The notes below the pieces were generated by a model. The model ran no database searches. It was not told the origin of the DNA and saw nothing but the letters and a program-made list of their open reading frames with translations. Below, in pieces: positions 1 to 9,041 of a stretch of 64,000 nucleotides of DNA. Every line of letters begins with the position of its first letter. Position 1 is the first letter of the stretch. This DNA comes from Leifsonia williamsii (GTDB lineage Bacteria; Actinomycetota; Actinomycetes; Actinomycetales; Microbacteriaceae): the NCBI RefSeq assembly GCF_030433685.1, contig NZ_JAROCF010000001.1, forward strand, positions 2,852,001 through 2,916,000, written 5' to 3'. Position numbers and translations under genes: made by a program.

Positions 1-691
1 ACTGGTCGCCGGGGGCGGCGTCGGCCGGGGAACCCGCGTGCACGTGCCCGGCCACGGCCTCCCGCAGCGCCTGGATCTGCTCGGCGGGCTCGCCGCGGAA
101 CACACTGGAGCCGGCGACGAAGGTGTCGGCGCCGTTGTCGGCGGCCGTGACGATGGTCTCGGTGGTCACGCCGCCGTCGACCTGCAGCCAGACGTCGAGG
201 CCGGAGCCGTCGACGGCCTCGCGCAGGCGACGCAGCTTCGGCATCGTCTCGGGCATGAAGGACTGGCCGCCGAAGCCGGGCTCGACGGTCATCACGAGCA
301 CCTGGTCGAACTCGGGCAGCAGCTCCAGGTAGGGCGTCACGTCGGTGCCGGGCTTGAGCGCGATGCCGGCGCGGGCGCCGATGGCCCGCAGCCTCCGGGC
401 GAGGGCGACCGGGTCGGCGGCGGCCTCGGCGTGGAAGGTCACGGAGTAGGCGCCCAGCTCCGCGTAGCCGGGGGCCCAGCGGTCGGGGTCGTCGATCATC
501 AGGTGCACGTCGAGCGGGATCGTGCTCACGTCCTGGATGCGGCCGACCATCTGCGGGCCGAAGGTCAGGTTGGGCACGAAGTGGTTGTCCATGACGTCGA
601 CGTGCACGAGGTCGGCGGTCGAGATCCGATGGAGGTCGCGCTCCAGGTTGACGAAGTCGGCGGCCAGGATGCTCGGGTTGATGCGTGCCAT
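1..691 (-). CDS. rpe: Ribulose-phosphate 3-epimerase (3' end beyond window)
   Basis: Interconverts D-ribulose 5-phosphate and D-xylulose 5-phosphate in the cytoplasmic pentose phosphate pathway. The frame starts at ATG 691 ([17 protein letters not shown]) and runs off the left edge with no stop. Family marks are all visible: the N-terminal [10 protein letters not shown] strand, [18 protein letters not shown] (metal ligands H and D), [23 protein letters not shown] and VDGGV, the second catalytic Asp and phosphate-binding region, then [12 protein letters not shown]. About 230 residues are present, already the usual family length, so only a short tail should be missing. It is last in the priA-fmt-rsmB-rpe run, 50 bases after rsmB, as in other actinobacteria. 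Confidence 0.95.
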   Translation of the reverse strand, partial: MARINPSILAADFVNLERDLHRISTADLVHVDVMDNHFVPNLTFGPQMVGRIQDVSTIPLDVHLMIDDPDRWAPGYAELGAYSVTFHAEAAADPVALARRLRAIGARAGIALKPGTDVTPYLELLPEFDQVLVMTVEPGFGGQSFMPETMPKLRRLREAVDGSGLDVWLQVDGGVTTETIVTAADNGADTFVAGSSVFRGEPAEQIQALREAVAGHVHAGSPADAAPGDQ

Positions 692-741
692 GCCTCCAGC
701 CTATGGGGCGACGGTACCGGGAGGCGCCGGCCGCGCCTCCC

Positions 742-2166
742 CTACGCCCGCTTGGTCAGCAGCGCGATGAACATGGCGTCGGTCACGTGCCGGTGCGGCC
801 AGAGCTGCACCCGGTCGCCGTCGCCCGCGAGGTCGAGCCGCTCGGAGGCGAGCGACTGCACGACCCCGGCGGTGCCGACGGGTTCGAGGAGGCCGTCGTT
901 CCGGTCGAGGGCGTTGTCGACGATCGCGTGCGTCTCCGCCAGGTGCGGCGAGCACGTGACGTAGGCCAGCAGGCCGCCGGGCTTGAGCGCGACGATCGCG
1001 GCGTCGAGCAGCGCCTCCTGCAAGCGGGTGAGCTCGGCGACGTCCTTCGGCTGCTTGCGCCAGCGCGCCTCGGGGCGGCGGCGCAGCGCGCCGAGCCCGG
1101 TGCAGGGCGCGTCGAGCAGGATGCGGTCGAACTCCCCCGCGTGCTCGCGGCCGAGCGCGACACCGTCGCGCTCCCACACCGGCACGTCGAGCGGCACGGG
1201 CGCGAGGGCGCGGCGCACGAGCTCGGCGCGCGCCGGGACGACCTCGTTGGCGACGAGGGTCGCACCGCCCGCCAGAGCCTCGGCCGCCAGCAGCGCCGCC
1301 TTGCCGCCGGGGCCGGCGCAGAGGTCGAGCCAGCGCTCCCCCGGCTCGACCGGCCGGGCGCGCGTGAGCGCCAGGGCGGCCAGCTGGGAGCCCTCGTCCT
1401 GCACGCGCAGGGCGCCTCCCGACGCCTCCATCAGCTCCTGCGGGTCTCCGCCGCCCGCGGTGAAGCCCACGGGCGAGTAGCGATCGGGCCGCGCTCCCGA
1501 CGGCGGGTCGGCGAGACCGGGCAGGGCGACCAGATTGACGCGCGGCGCGGTGTTGTCGGCGTCGAGGAGGTCGGGCAGCTCGGCCTCGCGGCCCTCCGCC
1601 TCCAGCGATCGCCGCAGCGCGCGCACGATCCAGGCGGGGTGGGAGGTCAGCGCGGCCAGGCGCTCGTCCTCGTTCTTGGCATCCCCGCCGACGCGCTGCT
1701 GCCACTCCTCAGGGGTGTGCCGGCCGATCTCGCGCAGCACGCCGTTGACGAACCCGGTCCCGGACCGGCTGCCGACGGTGCGGGCCAGCGCGACCGACTC
1801 ATTGACTGCGGCGTGCGGCGGCACGCGCGTGGCGAGCAGCTGGTGGGCGCCGAGGCGCAGCACGTCGAGCAGCGGAGGGTCGATCCGGTCGACCGTGCGG
1901 CCCGCGGCCCGCGCGATGACACGGTCGTAGTAGCCCTCCATGCGCAGCGTGCCGTACGTCAGCTCGGTCGCGAGCGCGGCGTCGGCGGGTGAGAGCTGCG
2001 CCCGCGCGATGCGGCCGGGCAGCAGCAGGTTGGCGTAGGCGTCGGACTCGCGGACCGCCTGCAGCACGTCGAGCGCGACCTGGCGGGCGGGCTGGGCGCG
2101 GCCGGGGTTGTGGGAGGCGGTGCGGGACGGGCCGCGGCGGCCCTGCGACGGTCGGCGGTCGCTCAT
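742..2166 (-). CDS. rsmB: 16S rRNA (cytosine-C5) methyltransferase RsmB
   Basis: SAM-dependent methylation of C967-type cytosine in 16S rRNA. The 474-residue protein has an N-terminal NusB-like RNA-binding domain (about residues 25-150) and a C-terminal Rossmann methyltransferase. Motif I is LCAGPGGKA near residue 280. The two cysteines of the m5C mechanism are in DAPCTGLGALRR (near 354) and VTCSPHLAET (near 403). I chose the ATG at 2166 because it overlaps the fmt stop in ATGA; the frame is open further upstream, but that part lies antisense-free inside fmt and has no homology-like content. Coupled translation with fmt is likely. Confidence 0.93.
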   Translation of the reverse strand: MSDRRPSQGRRGPSRTASHNPGRAQPARQVALDVLQAVRESDAYANLLLPGRIARAQLSPADAALATELTYGTLRMEGYYDRVIARAAGRTVDRIDPPLLDVLRLGAHQLLATRVPPHAAVNESVALARTVGSRSGTGFVNGVLREIGRHTPEEWQQRVGGDAKNEDERLAALTSHPAWIVRALRRSLEAEGREAELPDLLDADNTAPRVNLVALPGLADPPSGARPDRYSPVGFTAGGGDPQELMEASGGALRVQDEGSQLAALALTRARPVEPGERWLDLCAGPGGKAALLAAEALAGGATLVANEVVPARAELVRRALAPVPLDVPVWERDGVALGREHAGEFDRILLDAPCTGLGALRRRPEARWRKQPKDVAELTRLQEALLDAAIVALKPGGLLAYVTCSPHLAETHAIVDNALDRNDGLLEPVGTAGVVQSLASERLDLAGDGDRVQLWPHRHVTDAMFIALLTKRA

Positions 2167-3071
2167 GACAGCACCACCTCTCCCTGGGCGCCGCGCCACC
2201 AGTCGGCGGCCGGCATCGCCTTCTTGCCGGCCTGCTGGACGGTGATCAGCTCCAGCGGCTCCGTGCCGGTGCCGACGACGATGCTGCGGCCGCGCGCCTC
2301 CACCTCGCCGGACCGGAGCGCCTCGCCCTCGGAGCGTGCGGCGCGGATGATCTTGAACCGCTCGCCGTTCAGCTGCGCGTGCGCGCCGGGCTCCGGGGTC
2401 ACGCCGCGCAGCCGCGCGTAGACCTCGTCGGCCGCGAGCGTGAAGTCGAGGCGGCCGTCCTCGATGCCGAGCTTGGGAGCGAGTGTGGGCTCGCCGGTCT
2501 GCGGCGTGGCGACGGCCGTGCCCGCCTCCAGCGCATCCACTGTCTCCGCGAGCAGCGCGGCGCCGTCGACCGCCAGGGCGTCCAGAAGCTCGCCGGCGGT
2601 CTCGTCGGGACCGATCGGGCGACGCAGCTCGGCGAACACGTCGCCCGCGTCGAGGTCGGCGACCAGCTGGAACACGGCGGCGCCCGTCTCGCGGTCGCCC
2701 GCGATCACCGCGTGCTGCACCGGGGCCGCTCCGCGCCAGCGCGGCAGCAGCGAGAAGTGGAGGTTGATCCAACCGAGTCGCGGGAGGGACAGGAGCGGCT
2801 CGCGCACCAGTCCGCCGTACGCGACGATCACGCCGAGGTCGGGCGCCAGCCCGGCGACCCGCTCGGTGACCTCCTCACGGAGCCGGTTCGCCCGGATGAC
2901 GGGCAGCCCGCGCTCCTCGGCGGCCGCGGCGACCGGCGACGGGGTCAGCACGCGCTTGCGTCCGAGCGGGGCGTCCTCCCGGGTGATGACAGCCGCGATG
3001 TCGTGCCCGGAGGCGAGCGCTGTGAGGGACGGGACGGCGACGGCGGGGGTGCCGGCGAAGACGAGGCGCAT
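2163..3071 (-). CDS. fmt: Methionyl-tRNA formyltransferase
   Basis: Formylates the amino group of initiator Met-tRNA using 10-formyl-tetrahydrofolate, giving fMet for translation initiation. The 302-residue protein begins MRLVFAGTPAVAVPSL. It has the catalytic-domain signature HFSLLPRWRGAAPVQHA (near residues 103-119) with the His and downstream Asp of the formyl transfer site, then a C-terminal OB-like tRNA-binding domain (KIIRAARSEGE). Length is normal for the family. It follows priA by 87 bases that hold a candidate -10 hexamer, and its stop overlaps the rsmB start by four bases. Confidence 0.95.
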   Translation of the reverse strand: MRLVFAGTPAVAVPSLTALASGHDIAAVITREDAPLGRKRVLTPSPVAAAAEERGLPVIRANRLREEVTERVAGLAPDLGVIVAYGGLVREPLLSLPRLGWINLHFSLLPRWRGAAPVQHAVIAGDRETGAAVFQLVADLDAGDVFAELRRPIGPDETAGELLDALAVDGAALLAETVDALEAGTAVATPQTGEPTLAPKLGIEDGRLDFTLAADEVYARLRGVTPEPGAHAQLNGERFKIIRAARSEGEALRSGEVEARGRSIVVGTGTEPLELITVQQAGKKAMPAADWWRGAQGEVVLS

Positions 3072-3121
3072 GGCGAAGGTTCTTTCGGTACTGGTCGTCG
3101 CCCACTGCGGGGACGCCCGGA

Positions 3122-3127
3122 AGTCTA
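3122..3127 (-). promoter_or_regulatory. Candidate -10 element upstream of fmt
   Basis: TAGACT on the minus strand in the 87-base gap between priA and fmt, about 50 bases before the fmt ATG. It fits the actinobacterial TANNNT -10 pattern and is identical to hexamers before rpsD, pdxR and the muramidase gene. No convincing -35 was found. Confidence 0.3.
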
Positions 3128-3158
3128 CCCGCGGCCGATGGGTCGGGAGATCGACGGG

Positions 3159-5147
3159 TCAGAGGATCTCGGGGTCGTCGAACCGCACCCGCAGGGTCGG
3201 CGCGGGCCGGTAGCCGCCACGGCCCGCGGGAGCCTTGCGTCGGCGGGTCGCGTTCTTGACGACGGCCGCACGCACCGCCGCGGCGACCTCCGCCCCCTTC
3301 GCGTACTCGAAGCGCAGGATGGCGCGCACGAGCCGGTCGTCGACGGGCGCCGGGCCGAGCACGTCGATCAGGAGGTCGGGGTCGACGGCCGCGACCACCT
3401 CCCGCACCACCTCGTCGGCCCCGGTGACGGAGGCCAGCCGGACCGCGGGCGGGAACCGCAGCGCGCGGCGGTCGACCAGCTCGGCGTGCGCGAAGGCGGC
3501 GAGCCGGCCCGTGGCGAAGTCGCGCGCGAGCGTCCCCGATACCCCGACCAGCACCGTCGGAGCGCCGGGCGCGGCGAGGGAGGCGGCGCTCGCCCACCAG
3601 CGCAGGCAGTCCTCGGCGACGTGCAGCGTCTCGCGGGCGAGCATCCGCTCGCCGTCGAGGAGGAGCACCGCGCGGTAACCGCCCTCGGCGATCGGCTCGG
3701 CTCCGCGGGTCGCGACGACGAGCGCGGGAGCGGCGCCGACCCGGAGGACCGGATGGTCGCCGTCCGCGAGGACCACGCGCGTGCCGGGGAAGGCCCGCCC
3801 CAGCTCCTCCGCGGTGCGGCCCGAGCCGACCGTGACCATGCGGAACCGGTCGTGCTCGCAGTGGTCGCACCGCCAGTCGGTCGCCAGTGCGCCGCACCAG
3901 GCGCACGCCGGCGTGGCGCCGGCACGCGACTGACCGAGCGGACCGGTGCAGCGGTTGCAGCGCGCCGCCTGGCCGCACTTCGCGCAGGCGAGGACCGGTG
4001 CGTAGCCCGGGCGGGCGACCTGCACGAGCACCGGGCCGGCCGGGCGGCCCTCCCCTCCGGTCAGCGCCTCGCGCGCCGCCCGCCACGCGCTCGACGGGAT
4101 GCGGGCGGCGCGCGCTGCGGCCTCCTCCGCCTGCTGGTTGGCGGTCAGCACCACCTTGGGCGTGTAGGCGCGCTCGGGGCCGATGTCGCGCAGCCAGCCG
4201 AGCTCGACCAGGCGCTGCGCCTCCACGCTGCGGACGAGGCCGCCGATCACGAGCGCGCACCCCTCCAGCTCCTGCCGTACGAGCGCCGCGTCGCGGGCGT
4301 GCACGTAGGGGCTGAGCGGCTCGGCGTGGAGGGGGTCGCTGTCCTCCCAGACGACGAGGAGCCCCAGCCGCTCGGCGGGGGCGTAGACGACCGAGCGGTT
4401 GCCGATGACGATGCGCGGCCCGCTCAGCGCCTCCAGGAACCCGCGGTACCGGTCGGCGTTCGCCTGTCCGGCGTCGGCGCGGACGACTGCGGCGGGAGGG
4501 ACGACGGCGGTGAGGGCGGCCGCGAGCTGTTCGAGGTCGCGATGGTCGGGAACGGCGATGATCGCGGTGCGGCCCTCGCTCCACGTGGCGGCGGCGAGGG
4601 CGGCGAGCGTGATCGCCCACTCGCCGACCCAGGTGCCGTCGGGCAGCGCGCTCGGGAACGACAGCGGACGGAGGGCGAGCCGCTCGTTCGCGGCGACCGC
4701 GGCCTCCAGCACGCCGTCGCCGTAGCCGCGGACCGGGTGGGCCGGCGGCGTGGGGCGGACGTCGGCCTCACGATCGCGGGCGAGCCACGCCTTCTCGACG
4801 CGGACCATGCGCGACGGCACCGCCAGACGCAGGATGTCGCTCGCCGTACCCGCGCTGCGGTCGGCGAGCCGGCGAGCGAGCCGCCAGACGCCGTCGGTGA
4901 GCACGCGCGCGGGCGAGACGACCGCCTCCAGCGGGCTGAGCGTGCCCTCGTACTCGTCGCCGGGCTCCGCCAGCTCGACCAGGTAGCCGTCGGCGATACG
5001 CCCGGCCGTCCGCAGCGGGACGCGCACACGCACGCCGGGTTGCGCCTCCGCCGCCAGCTCGTCGGGAACGGCGTAGTCGAAGAAGTGGTCCAGCTGCGGC
5101 AGCGGCGAGTCGAGGACCACCCGGGCGACCCGGCCGGCCGCCGCCAT
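3159..5147 (-). CDS. priA: Primosomal protein PriA (degenerate, helicase-deficient actinobacterial type)
   Basis: Replication-restart protein that recognises branched DNA and loads the primosome. The 662-residue protein starts at ATG 5147 (MAAAGRVARVVLDSPLPQLDHFFDYAVP), the usual PriA DNA-binding N-terminus; the metK stop lies just upstream. Eight cysteines in four CxxC pairs (about residues 386-432: CAKC, CNRC, CAWC, CDHC) make the two-zinc cluster. The ATPase core is decayed: where active PriA has GxTGSGKT there is ATWSEGRTAIIAV (near residue 190), and the DEEH box is WEDSDPLH (near 265). Actinobacterial PriA proteins are known for this loss, so a structural rather than helicase role is likely. 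Confidence 0.92.
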   Translation of the reverse strand: MAAAGRVARVVLDSPLPQLDHFFDYAVPDELAAEAQPGVRVRVPLRTAGRIADGYLVELAEPGDEYEGTLSPLEAVVSPARVLTDGVWRLARRLADRSAGTASDILRLAVPSRMVRVEKAWLARDREADVRPTPPAHPVRGYGDGVLEAAVAANERLALRPLSFPSALPDGTWVGEWAITLAALAAATWSEGRTAIIAVPDHRDLEQLAAALTAVVPPAAVVRADAGQANADRYRGFLEALSGPRIVIGNRSVVYAPAERLGLLVVWEDSDPLHAEPLSPYVHARDAALVRQELEGCALVIGGLVRSVEAQRLVELGWLRDIGPERAYTPKVVLTANQQAEEAAARAARIPSSAWRAAREALTGGEGRPAGPVLVQVARPGYAPVLACAKCGQAARCNRCTGPLGQSRAGATPACAWCGALATDWRCDHCEHDRFRMVTVGSGRTAEELGRAFPGTRVVLADGDHPVLRVGAAPALVVATRGAEPIAEGGYRAVLLLDGERMLARETLHVAEDCLRWWASAASLAAPGAPTVLVGVSGTLARDFATGRLAAFAHAELVDRRALRFPPAVRLASVTGADEVVREVVAAVDPDLLIDVLGPAPVDDRLVRAILRFEYAKGAEVAAAVRAAVVKNATRRRKAPAGRGGYRPAPTLRVRFDDPEIL

Positions 5148-5149
5148 CG

Positions 5150-6343
5150 CTACAGCCCCGCGGCCGACCGCAGGTCGTCGACGCGATCCAGCCGCTCCCA
5201 CGTGAACTCGGGCAGCTCGCGGCCGAAGTGGCCGTAGGTCGCGGTCTTCGCGTAGATCGGGCGCAGCAGGTCGAGGTCGCGGATGATCGCGGCAGGGCGC
5301 AGGTCGAACACCTCGCGGATGGCGGCGATGATCCGCTCGTCGGGCACCGTGCCCGTGCCGAAGGTCTCGACGTACAGGCCGACCGGCGCCGCCTTGCCGA
5401 TCGCGTAGGCGACCTGCAGCTCCAGCCGGTCGGCGAGGCCCGCGGCGACCGCGTTCTTCGCGACCCAGCGCATGGCGTACGCGGCGGAGCGGTCGACCTT
5501 CGACGGGTCCTTGCCGGAGAAGGCGCCACCGCCGTGGCGGCTGGCACCGCCGTAGGTGTCGACGATGATCTTGCGGCCGGTGAGGCCGGCGTCGCCCTTC
5601 GGGCCGCCGATCTCGAAGCGCCCGGTCGGGTTGATCAGGGTGCGGATGTGCGACGACTCGAGGCCCGCGGTGTGCAGGACGGGCGCGATGACCTCCTCGA
5701 TCACCTCCGCCTGGAGCTGCTCGGACGAGACGTGCGGCGCGTGCTGCGTCGAGAGCACGACGGTCTGCACCGACTTCGGCACGATGCCCTCGTAGCCGAC
5801 CGTCACCTGGGTCTTGCCGTCGGGGCGGAGGTAGTCGAGCGTGCCGTCCTTGCGCACCTCGGCGAGGCGCTCGGCCAGCCGGTGGGCCAGCCAGATCGGC
5901 AGCGGCATGTACTGCGGCGTCTCGGTCGTGGCGTAGCCGAACATGATGCCCTGGTCGCCCGCGCCCTGGCGGTCGAGGTCGTCGTGGCTCTGCTCGGCGC
6001 GGGTCTCGAGCGCGTTGTCGACGCCCTGCGCGATGTCGGGCGACTGCGCGCCGATCGAGACGGAGACGCCGCACTGGGTGCCGTCGAAGCTGACGTCGGA
6101 CGAGTCGTAGCCGATCTCGACGATCTTGTCGCGGACCAGCGCCGGGATCTCGACGTACCCGTTCGTGGTCACCTCGCCGGCGACGTGCACGAGCCCGGTG
6201 GTGACGAGCGTCTCGACCGCGACCCGGCTGTGGCGGTCGACGGCCAGGAGCGCATCGAGGATGCTGTCGGAGATCTGGTCGCAGATCTTGTCCGGGTGCC
6301 CTTCGGTGACCGACTCGGACGTGAACAGGCGCAGATCTGCCAA
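5150..6343 (-). CDS. metK: S-adenosylmethionine synthase
   Basis: Makes S-adenosylmethionine from methionine and ATP. The 397-residue protein is full length. Signatures are [20 protein letters not shown] (residues 6-25; methionine/ATP site), [12 protein letters not shown] (ATP site) and the P-loop-like [19 protein letters not shown]. The start codon is TTG at 6343, supported by GGGAG five bases upstream and by the conserved [10 protein letters not shown] start. It stands 56 bases after coaBC, with a stem-loop in that gap (6371-6399), and immediately precedes priA. No SAM-riboswitch-sized leader is present. Confidence 0.97.
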   Translation of the reverse strand: MADLRLFTSESVTEGHPDKICDQISDSILDALLAVDRHSRVAVETLVTTGLVHVAGEVTTNGYVEIPALVRDKIVEIGYDSSDVSFDGTQCGVSVSIGAQSPDIAQGVDNALETRAEQSHDDLDRQGAGDQGIMFGYATTETPQYMPLPIWLAHRLAERLAEVRKDGTLDYLRPDGKTQVTVGYEGIVPKSVQTVVLSTQHAPHVSSEQLQAEVIEEVIAPVLHTAGLESSHIRTLINPTGRFEIGGPKGDAGLTGRKIIVDTYGGASRHGGGAFSGKDPSKVDRSAAYAMRWVAKNAVAAGLADRLELQVAYAIGKAAPVGLYVETFGTGTVPDERIIAAIREVFDLRPAAIIRDLDLLRPIYAKTATYGHFGRELPEFTWERLDRVDDLRSAAGL

Positions 6344-6370
6344 TGGTTCTCCCTTGCTCGGGCGGGGATG

Positions 6371-6399
6371 CGGCGCGTTCGCAAGCGGAACGCGAGCCG
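6371..6399 (-). other. Intercistronic stem-loop between coaBC and metK
   Basis: A perfect 7-bp stem (CGCGTTC 6374-6380 with GAACGCG 6388-6394) around a 7-base loop, extended by three outer G-C pairs across a 2-base bulge. It starts directly after the coaBC stop and ends about 28 bases before the metK TTG. No U-run follows, so it may be an RNA-processing or stability element, or a weak terminator. Confidence 0.35.
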
Positions 6400-7695
6400 T
6401 CAGACGATGACGTCGAGGATACGGTCGGCCACCGACAGCTTCGAGCCCGAGGCCTCCATCACTATATCCCCGCCCTTCCGGAGCACGACGACCTCGTTGC
6501 TCTCCGTTGCGAAGCCCTGCGACCAGCCGACCTGGTTGAGCACCAGGAAGTCGCTGCCCTTCGCGGCGAGCTTGTTGCGGCCCAGCTCGATGAGGGCGGA
6601 GGGGTCGGGCTCGGTCTCGGCGGCGAAGCCGACCAGCACCTGGCCGTCGCGCTTGCGCGACGCGAGTCCGGCGAGGATGTCGGGGTTGGCGACCAGCTCG
6701 AGGGTGAGGGTCTGCCCGGCCTCCGACTTCTTGATCTTGGCGTCACGGGTCTCGGCGGGCCGGTAGTCGGCGACGGCGGCGGTCATCACGACGATGTCGG
6801 CGGCGCGGGAGGCCTCGGTCACCGCCTCTTCGAGCTCGAGCGCGGTCTGCACCTCCACCAGCTCGACGCCCTCGGGGGGCTCGACCTCGAGGTGCGCGGC
6901 GATCAGCACGACCTCCGCTCCCCTGGCCTGCGCGGCGCTCGCGATGGCGACGCCCTGGCGGCCGCTGGAGCGGTTGCCGAGGAAGCGGACCGGGTCGAGC
7001 GGCTCGCGCGTGCCCCCTGCGGTGACGACGACGCGCTTGCCGGCGAGGTCGACGCCGCCGCGCGGGGCGCGCGCAGCCTCGTTGGCGCGCCGTCGCTCGG
7101 ACAGCACCACCACGTCGGCGACGGGCTCGGGCGCCGCGGCGAGAGCGGGGCGCGGCGAGACACCGGCGGCGCGCAGGGCCGCGCGGGCGATGACGTCGGG
7201 CTCCTCCATGCGGCCCGGGCCGGAGTCGGCGCCGGTCAGCTGGCCGCTCGCCGGGCCGACGACCGTCACGCCGCGGCTGCGCAGCGTCGCGATGTTGGCG
7301 ACGGTGGCGGGGTTGCGCCACATCTCGGTATGCATCGCCGGGGCGATCACCAGCGGGGCGGTGGAGGCGAGAACGGTGTTGCCGAGCAGGTCGTCGGCGA
7401 TCCCGGCGGCGAGTTTGGCGATGGTGTTGGCCGTCGCGGGGGCGATGACGATGAGGTCGGCGGACTGGCCGATGGCCACGTGCCGCACCTCGGCCACGCC
7501 CTCGTAGAGGTCGGTGGCGACGGGGTTGCGGCTGATCGCCTCCAGGGTCGGCCGGCCGACGAAGCGCAGCGCCGCCTCCGTCGCGACGACGTGCACCGAG
7601 TGCCCGTCGAGGACCAGCGCCCGGATGACGCCGACGGCCTTATACGCGGCGATGCCGCCGGTCACTCCGACGACGACGGTCAATCGTGTGCTCAC
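6400..7695 (-). CDS. coaBC: Bifunctional phosphopantothenoylcysteine decarboxylase / phosphopantothenate-cysteine ligase
   Basis: Two steps of coenzyme A synthesis: ligation of cysteine to 4'-phosphopantothenate (CoaB) and FMN-dependent decarboxylation to 4'-phosphopantetheine (CoaC). The 431 residues begin at GTG 7695 with the CoaC flavoprotein fold ([13 protein letters not shown], residues 7-19). PAMHTEMW is the PXMNXXMW substrate motif with His in place of Asn, and the SGQLTG segment is the substrate clamp region. CoaB follows from about residue 215 ([20 protein letters not shown]), with the KIKKSE nucleotide-binding motif. Gene order gmk-rpoZ-coaBC-metK is the standard actinobacterial one. 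Confidence 0.95.
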   Translation of the reverse strand: MSTRLTVVVGVTGGIAAYKAVGVIRALVLDGHSVHVVATEAALRFVGRPTLEAISRNPVATDLYEGVAEVRHVAIGQSADLIVIAPATANTIAKLAAGIADDLLGNTVLASTAPLVIAPAMHTEMWRNPATVANIATLRSRGVTVVGPASGQLTGADSGPGRMEEPDVIARAALRAAGVSPRPALAAAPEPVADVVVLSERRRANEAARAPRGGVDLAGKRVVVTAGGTREPLDPVRFLGNRSSGRQGVAIASAAQARGAEVVLIAAHLEVEPPEGVELVEVQTALELEEAVTEASRAADIVVMTAAVADYRPAETRDAKIKKSEAGQTLTLELVANPDILAGLASRKRDGQVLVGFAAETEPDPSALIELGRNKLAAKGSDFLVLNQVGWSQGFATESNEVVVLRKGGDIVMEASGSKLSVADRILDVIV

Positions 7696-7712
7696 GGCGG
7701 CACCCCCTCCTG

Positions 7713-7729
7713 GCCGGGCCGTGCCCGGC
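7713..7729 (-). other. Perfect hairpin between rpoZ and coaBC
   Basis: GCCGGGC-CGT-GCCCGGC, a 7-bp all-G/C stem with a 3-base loop, sits in the 77-base gap between the rpoZ stop and the coaBC start. There is no U-run, so termination is uncertain. It could be a processing or transcript-stability element. Confidence 0.35.
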
Positions 7730-7753
7730 TGCGGTCGCTCTGCGCTGCGGTTC

Positions 7754-7784
7754 TTACTCGGCGATGCGGTCGTTACTCGGCGAT
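7754..7784. repeat. 12-bp direct repeat duplicating the rpoZ stop region
   Basis: TTACTCGGCGAT occurs at 7754-7765 and 7773-7784 (19-base period). Read on the minus strand, it is the last three codons plus stop of rpoZ (ATCGCCGAGTAA), repeated seven bases downstream of the real stop. The second stop is out of frame with the first. Confidence 0.7.
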
Positions 7785-8030
7785 CGGCTTGACGACGAGC
7801 TTGTCCTCGTTGATCTCGTGCAGGGCCACCGACAGCGGCTTGTCGTCGACGGAGGAGTCGACCAGGGGGCCGACGTTGTCGAACAGGCTGCCCTCGTGGA
7901 GGTCGGCGTAGTAGTCGTTGATCTGGCGGGCGCGCTTCGACGCGAAGATGACGAGCGCGTACTTCGACTCGACCTTCGCAAGGAGGTCGTCGATGGGCGG
8001 GTCGATGATGCCGTTGTTGCTGGTAGCCAT
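7773..8030 (-). CDS. rpoZ: RNA polymerase omega subunit
   Basis: Small RNA polymerase subunit that helps the beta' subunit fold and join the core enzyme. The 85-residue protein carries the conserved [20 protein letters not shown] segment and the [10 protein letters not shown] motif. The start is ATG 8030. It lies between the gmk fusion gene (63-base gap) and coaBC, exactly as in other actinobacteria. A TAGACT hexamer inside the end of gmk (8129-8134) could serve as a private promoter, but no -35 is visible. Confidence 0.95.
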   Translation of the reverse strand: MATSNNGIIDPPIDDLLAKVESKYALVIFASKRARQINDYYADLHEGSLFDNVGPLVDSSVDDKPLSVALHEINEDKLVVKPIAE

Positions 8031-8093
8031 GCGGGAGGAGCTCCTTGCCGTGGTCGGTCGGATGGGCGCCGGAGTCGGCGCGACGATGGCGGT

Positions 8094-9041
8094 CTACGGA
8101 CGCGACGGCGCCGCGCGGACCTTCATCAAGTCTACGACCTCGCGAGCGGCCTCTGCGACGTCGTGGTTCACGACCTTGTGGTCGAACTCGTCCTGCGCCG
8201 CCAGCTCGACCTTCGCGGTCTCCAGCCGGCGCTGCTGCTCGGCGGAGTCCTCGGTGCCGCGGCCGATCAGCCGCCGGACGAGCTCCTCCCAGGTGGGAGG
8301 CAGCAGGAAGATGAGCCGTGCCTCCGGCATCGACTCGCGCACCTGGCGCGCGCCCTGCAGGTCGATCTCGAGCAGCACGGAGCGGCCCTCGTCGAGCGCG
8401 TGCTCGATGGGCCCGCGCGGGGTGCCGTAGCGGTAGGAGTTGTGCACGGTCGCGTGCTCCAGCAGCTCGCCGTCGCGGATCATCCGGTCGAACTCGGCGT
8501 CGTCGACGAAGTAGTAGTGCACACCGTCGACCTCGCCGGGACGCGGGGCCCGCGTGGTCGCGGAGACCGACAGCAGCACCTCCGGGTAGTGCTCCCGGAT
8601 GTAGGTCGAGACCGTGCCCTTGCCGACCGCGGTCGGACCGGCGAGCACGACGAGCCGGTTGCGCCGGCGCTCCACCTTGCCCTCGCGCTCGATCAGGTAG
8701 TCGCGCAGCCGCAGGCGCTGGTGCCGGCCGAGGCCGCCCAGGCGCTTCGCGGGCGAGATCTGGAGGCGGCCCAGGGCCTCCTGCATCTTGGTCGTCCCGA
8801 TCGCGGGCACGCTGAGCAGGAACTCCGTGACCCGGAGGCGGCCCTCGACGCCGTCCGGCTCGGCCGTCGCCCGGTCGAGCACGGTCAGCGGGGACAGCTC
8901 GCGGGAGGCGATGGCGGCCTTCACCGCTGCGCGGGCGCGGCGGGCGGCGACGGCGGCCTGCGAGGCGGCGGCGCGGTCGACCTCGGGCGGTGCCGGGCGC
9001 CGCGACGCTTCGCGGGACGACTCGTGGGCGGGCTCAGCCAT
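8094..9041 (-). CDS. gmk: Guanylate kinase fused to an N-terminal actinobacterial IHF-like domain
   Basis: The C-terminal half (about residues 129-315) is guanylate kinase, which phosphorylates GMP to GDP with ATP: P-loop GPTAVGKGT (135-143), [19 protein letters not shown] for GMP binding, and the [12 protein letters not shown] strand. Residues 24-110 resemble mycobacterial integration host factor (mIHF): [18 protein letters not shown], then the helix-two-turn-helix region [19 protein letters not shown] and [10 protein letters not shown]. In mycobacteria mihF is a separate gene directly before gmk, so this looks like a gene fusion. No internal stop or restart separates the halves. The ATG at 9041 overlaps the pyrF end by eight bases. 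Whether the protein binds DNA is untested. Confidence 0.9.
   Translation of the reverse strand: MAEPAHESSREASRRPAPPEVDRAAASQAAVAARRARAAVKAAIASRELSPLTVLDRATAEPDGVEGRLRVTEFLLSVPAIGTTKMQEALGRLQISPAKRLGGLGRHQRLRLRDYLIEREGKVERRRNRLVVLAGPTAVGKGTVSTYIREHYPEVLLSVSATTRAPRPGEVDGVHYYFVDDAEFDRMIRDGELLEHATVHNSYRYGTPRGPIEHALDEGRSVLLEIDLQGARQVRESMPEARLIFLLPPTWEELVRRLIGRGTEDSAEQQRRLETAKVELAAQDEFDHKVVNHDVAEAAREVVDLMKVRAAPSRP

Noticed and set aside
6344..6399. SAM riboswitch before metK
   Set aside because: Only 56 bases separate coaBC and metK. A simple stem-loop is present but no riboswitch-like core.
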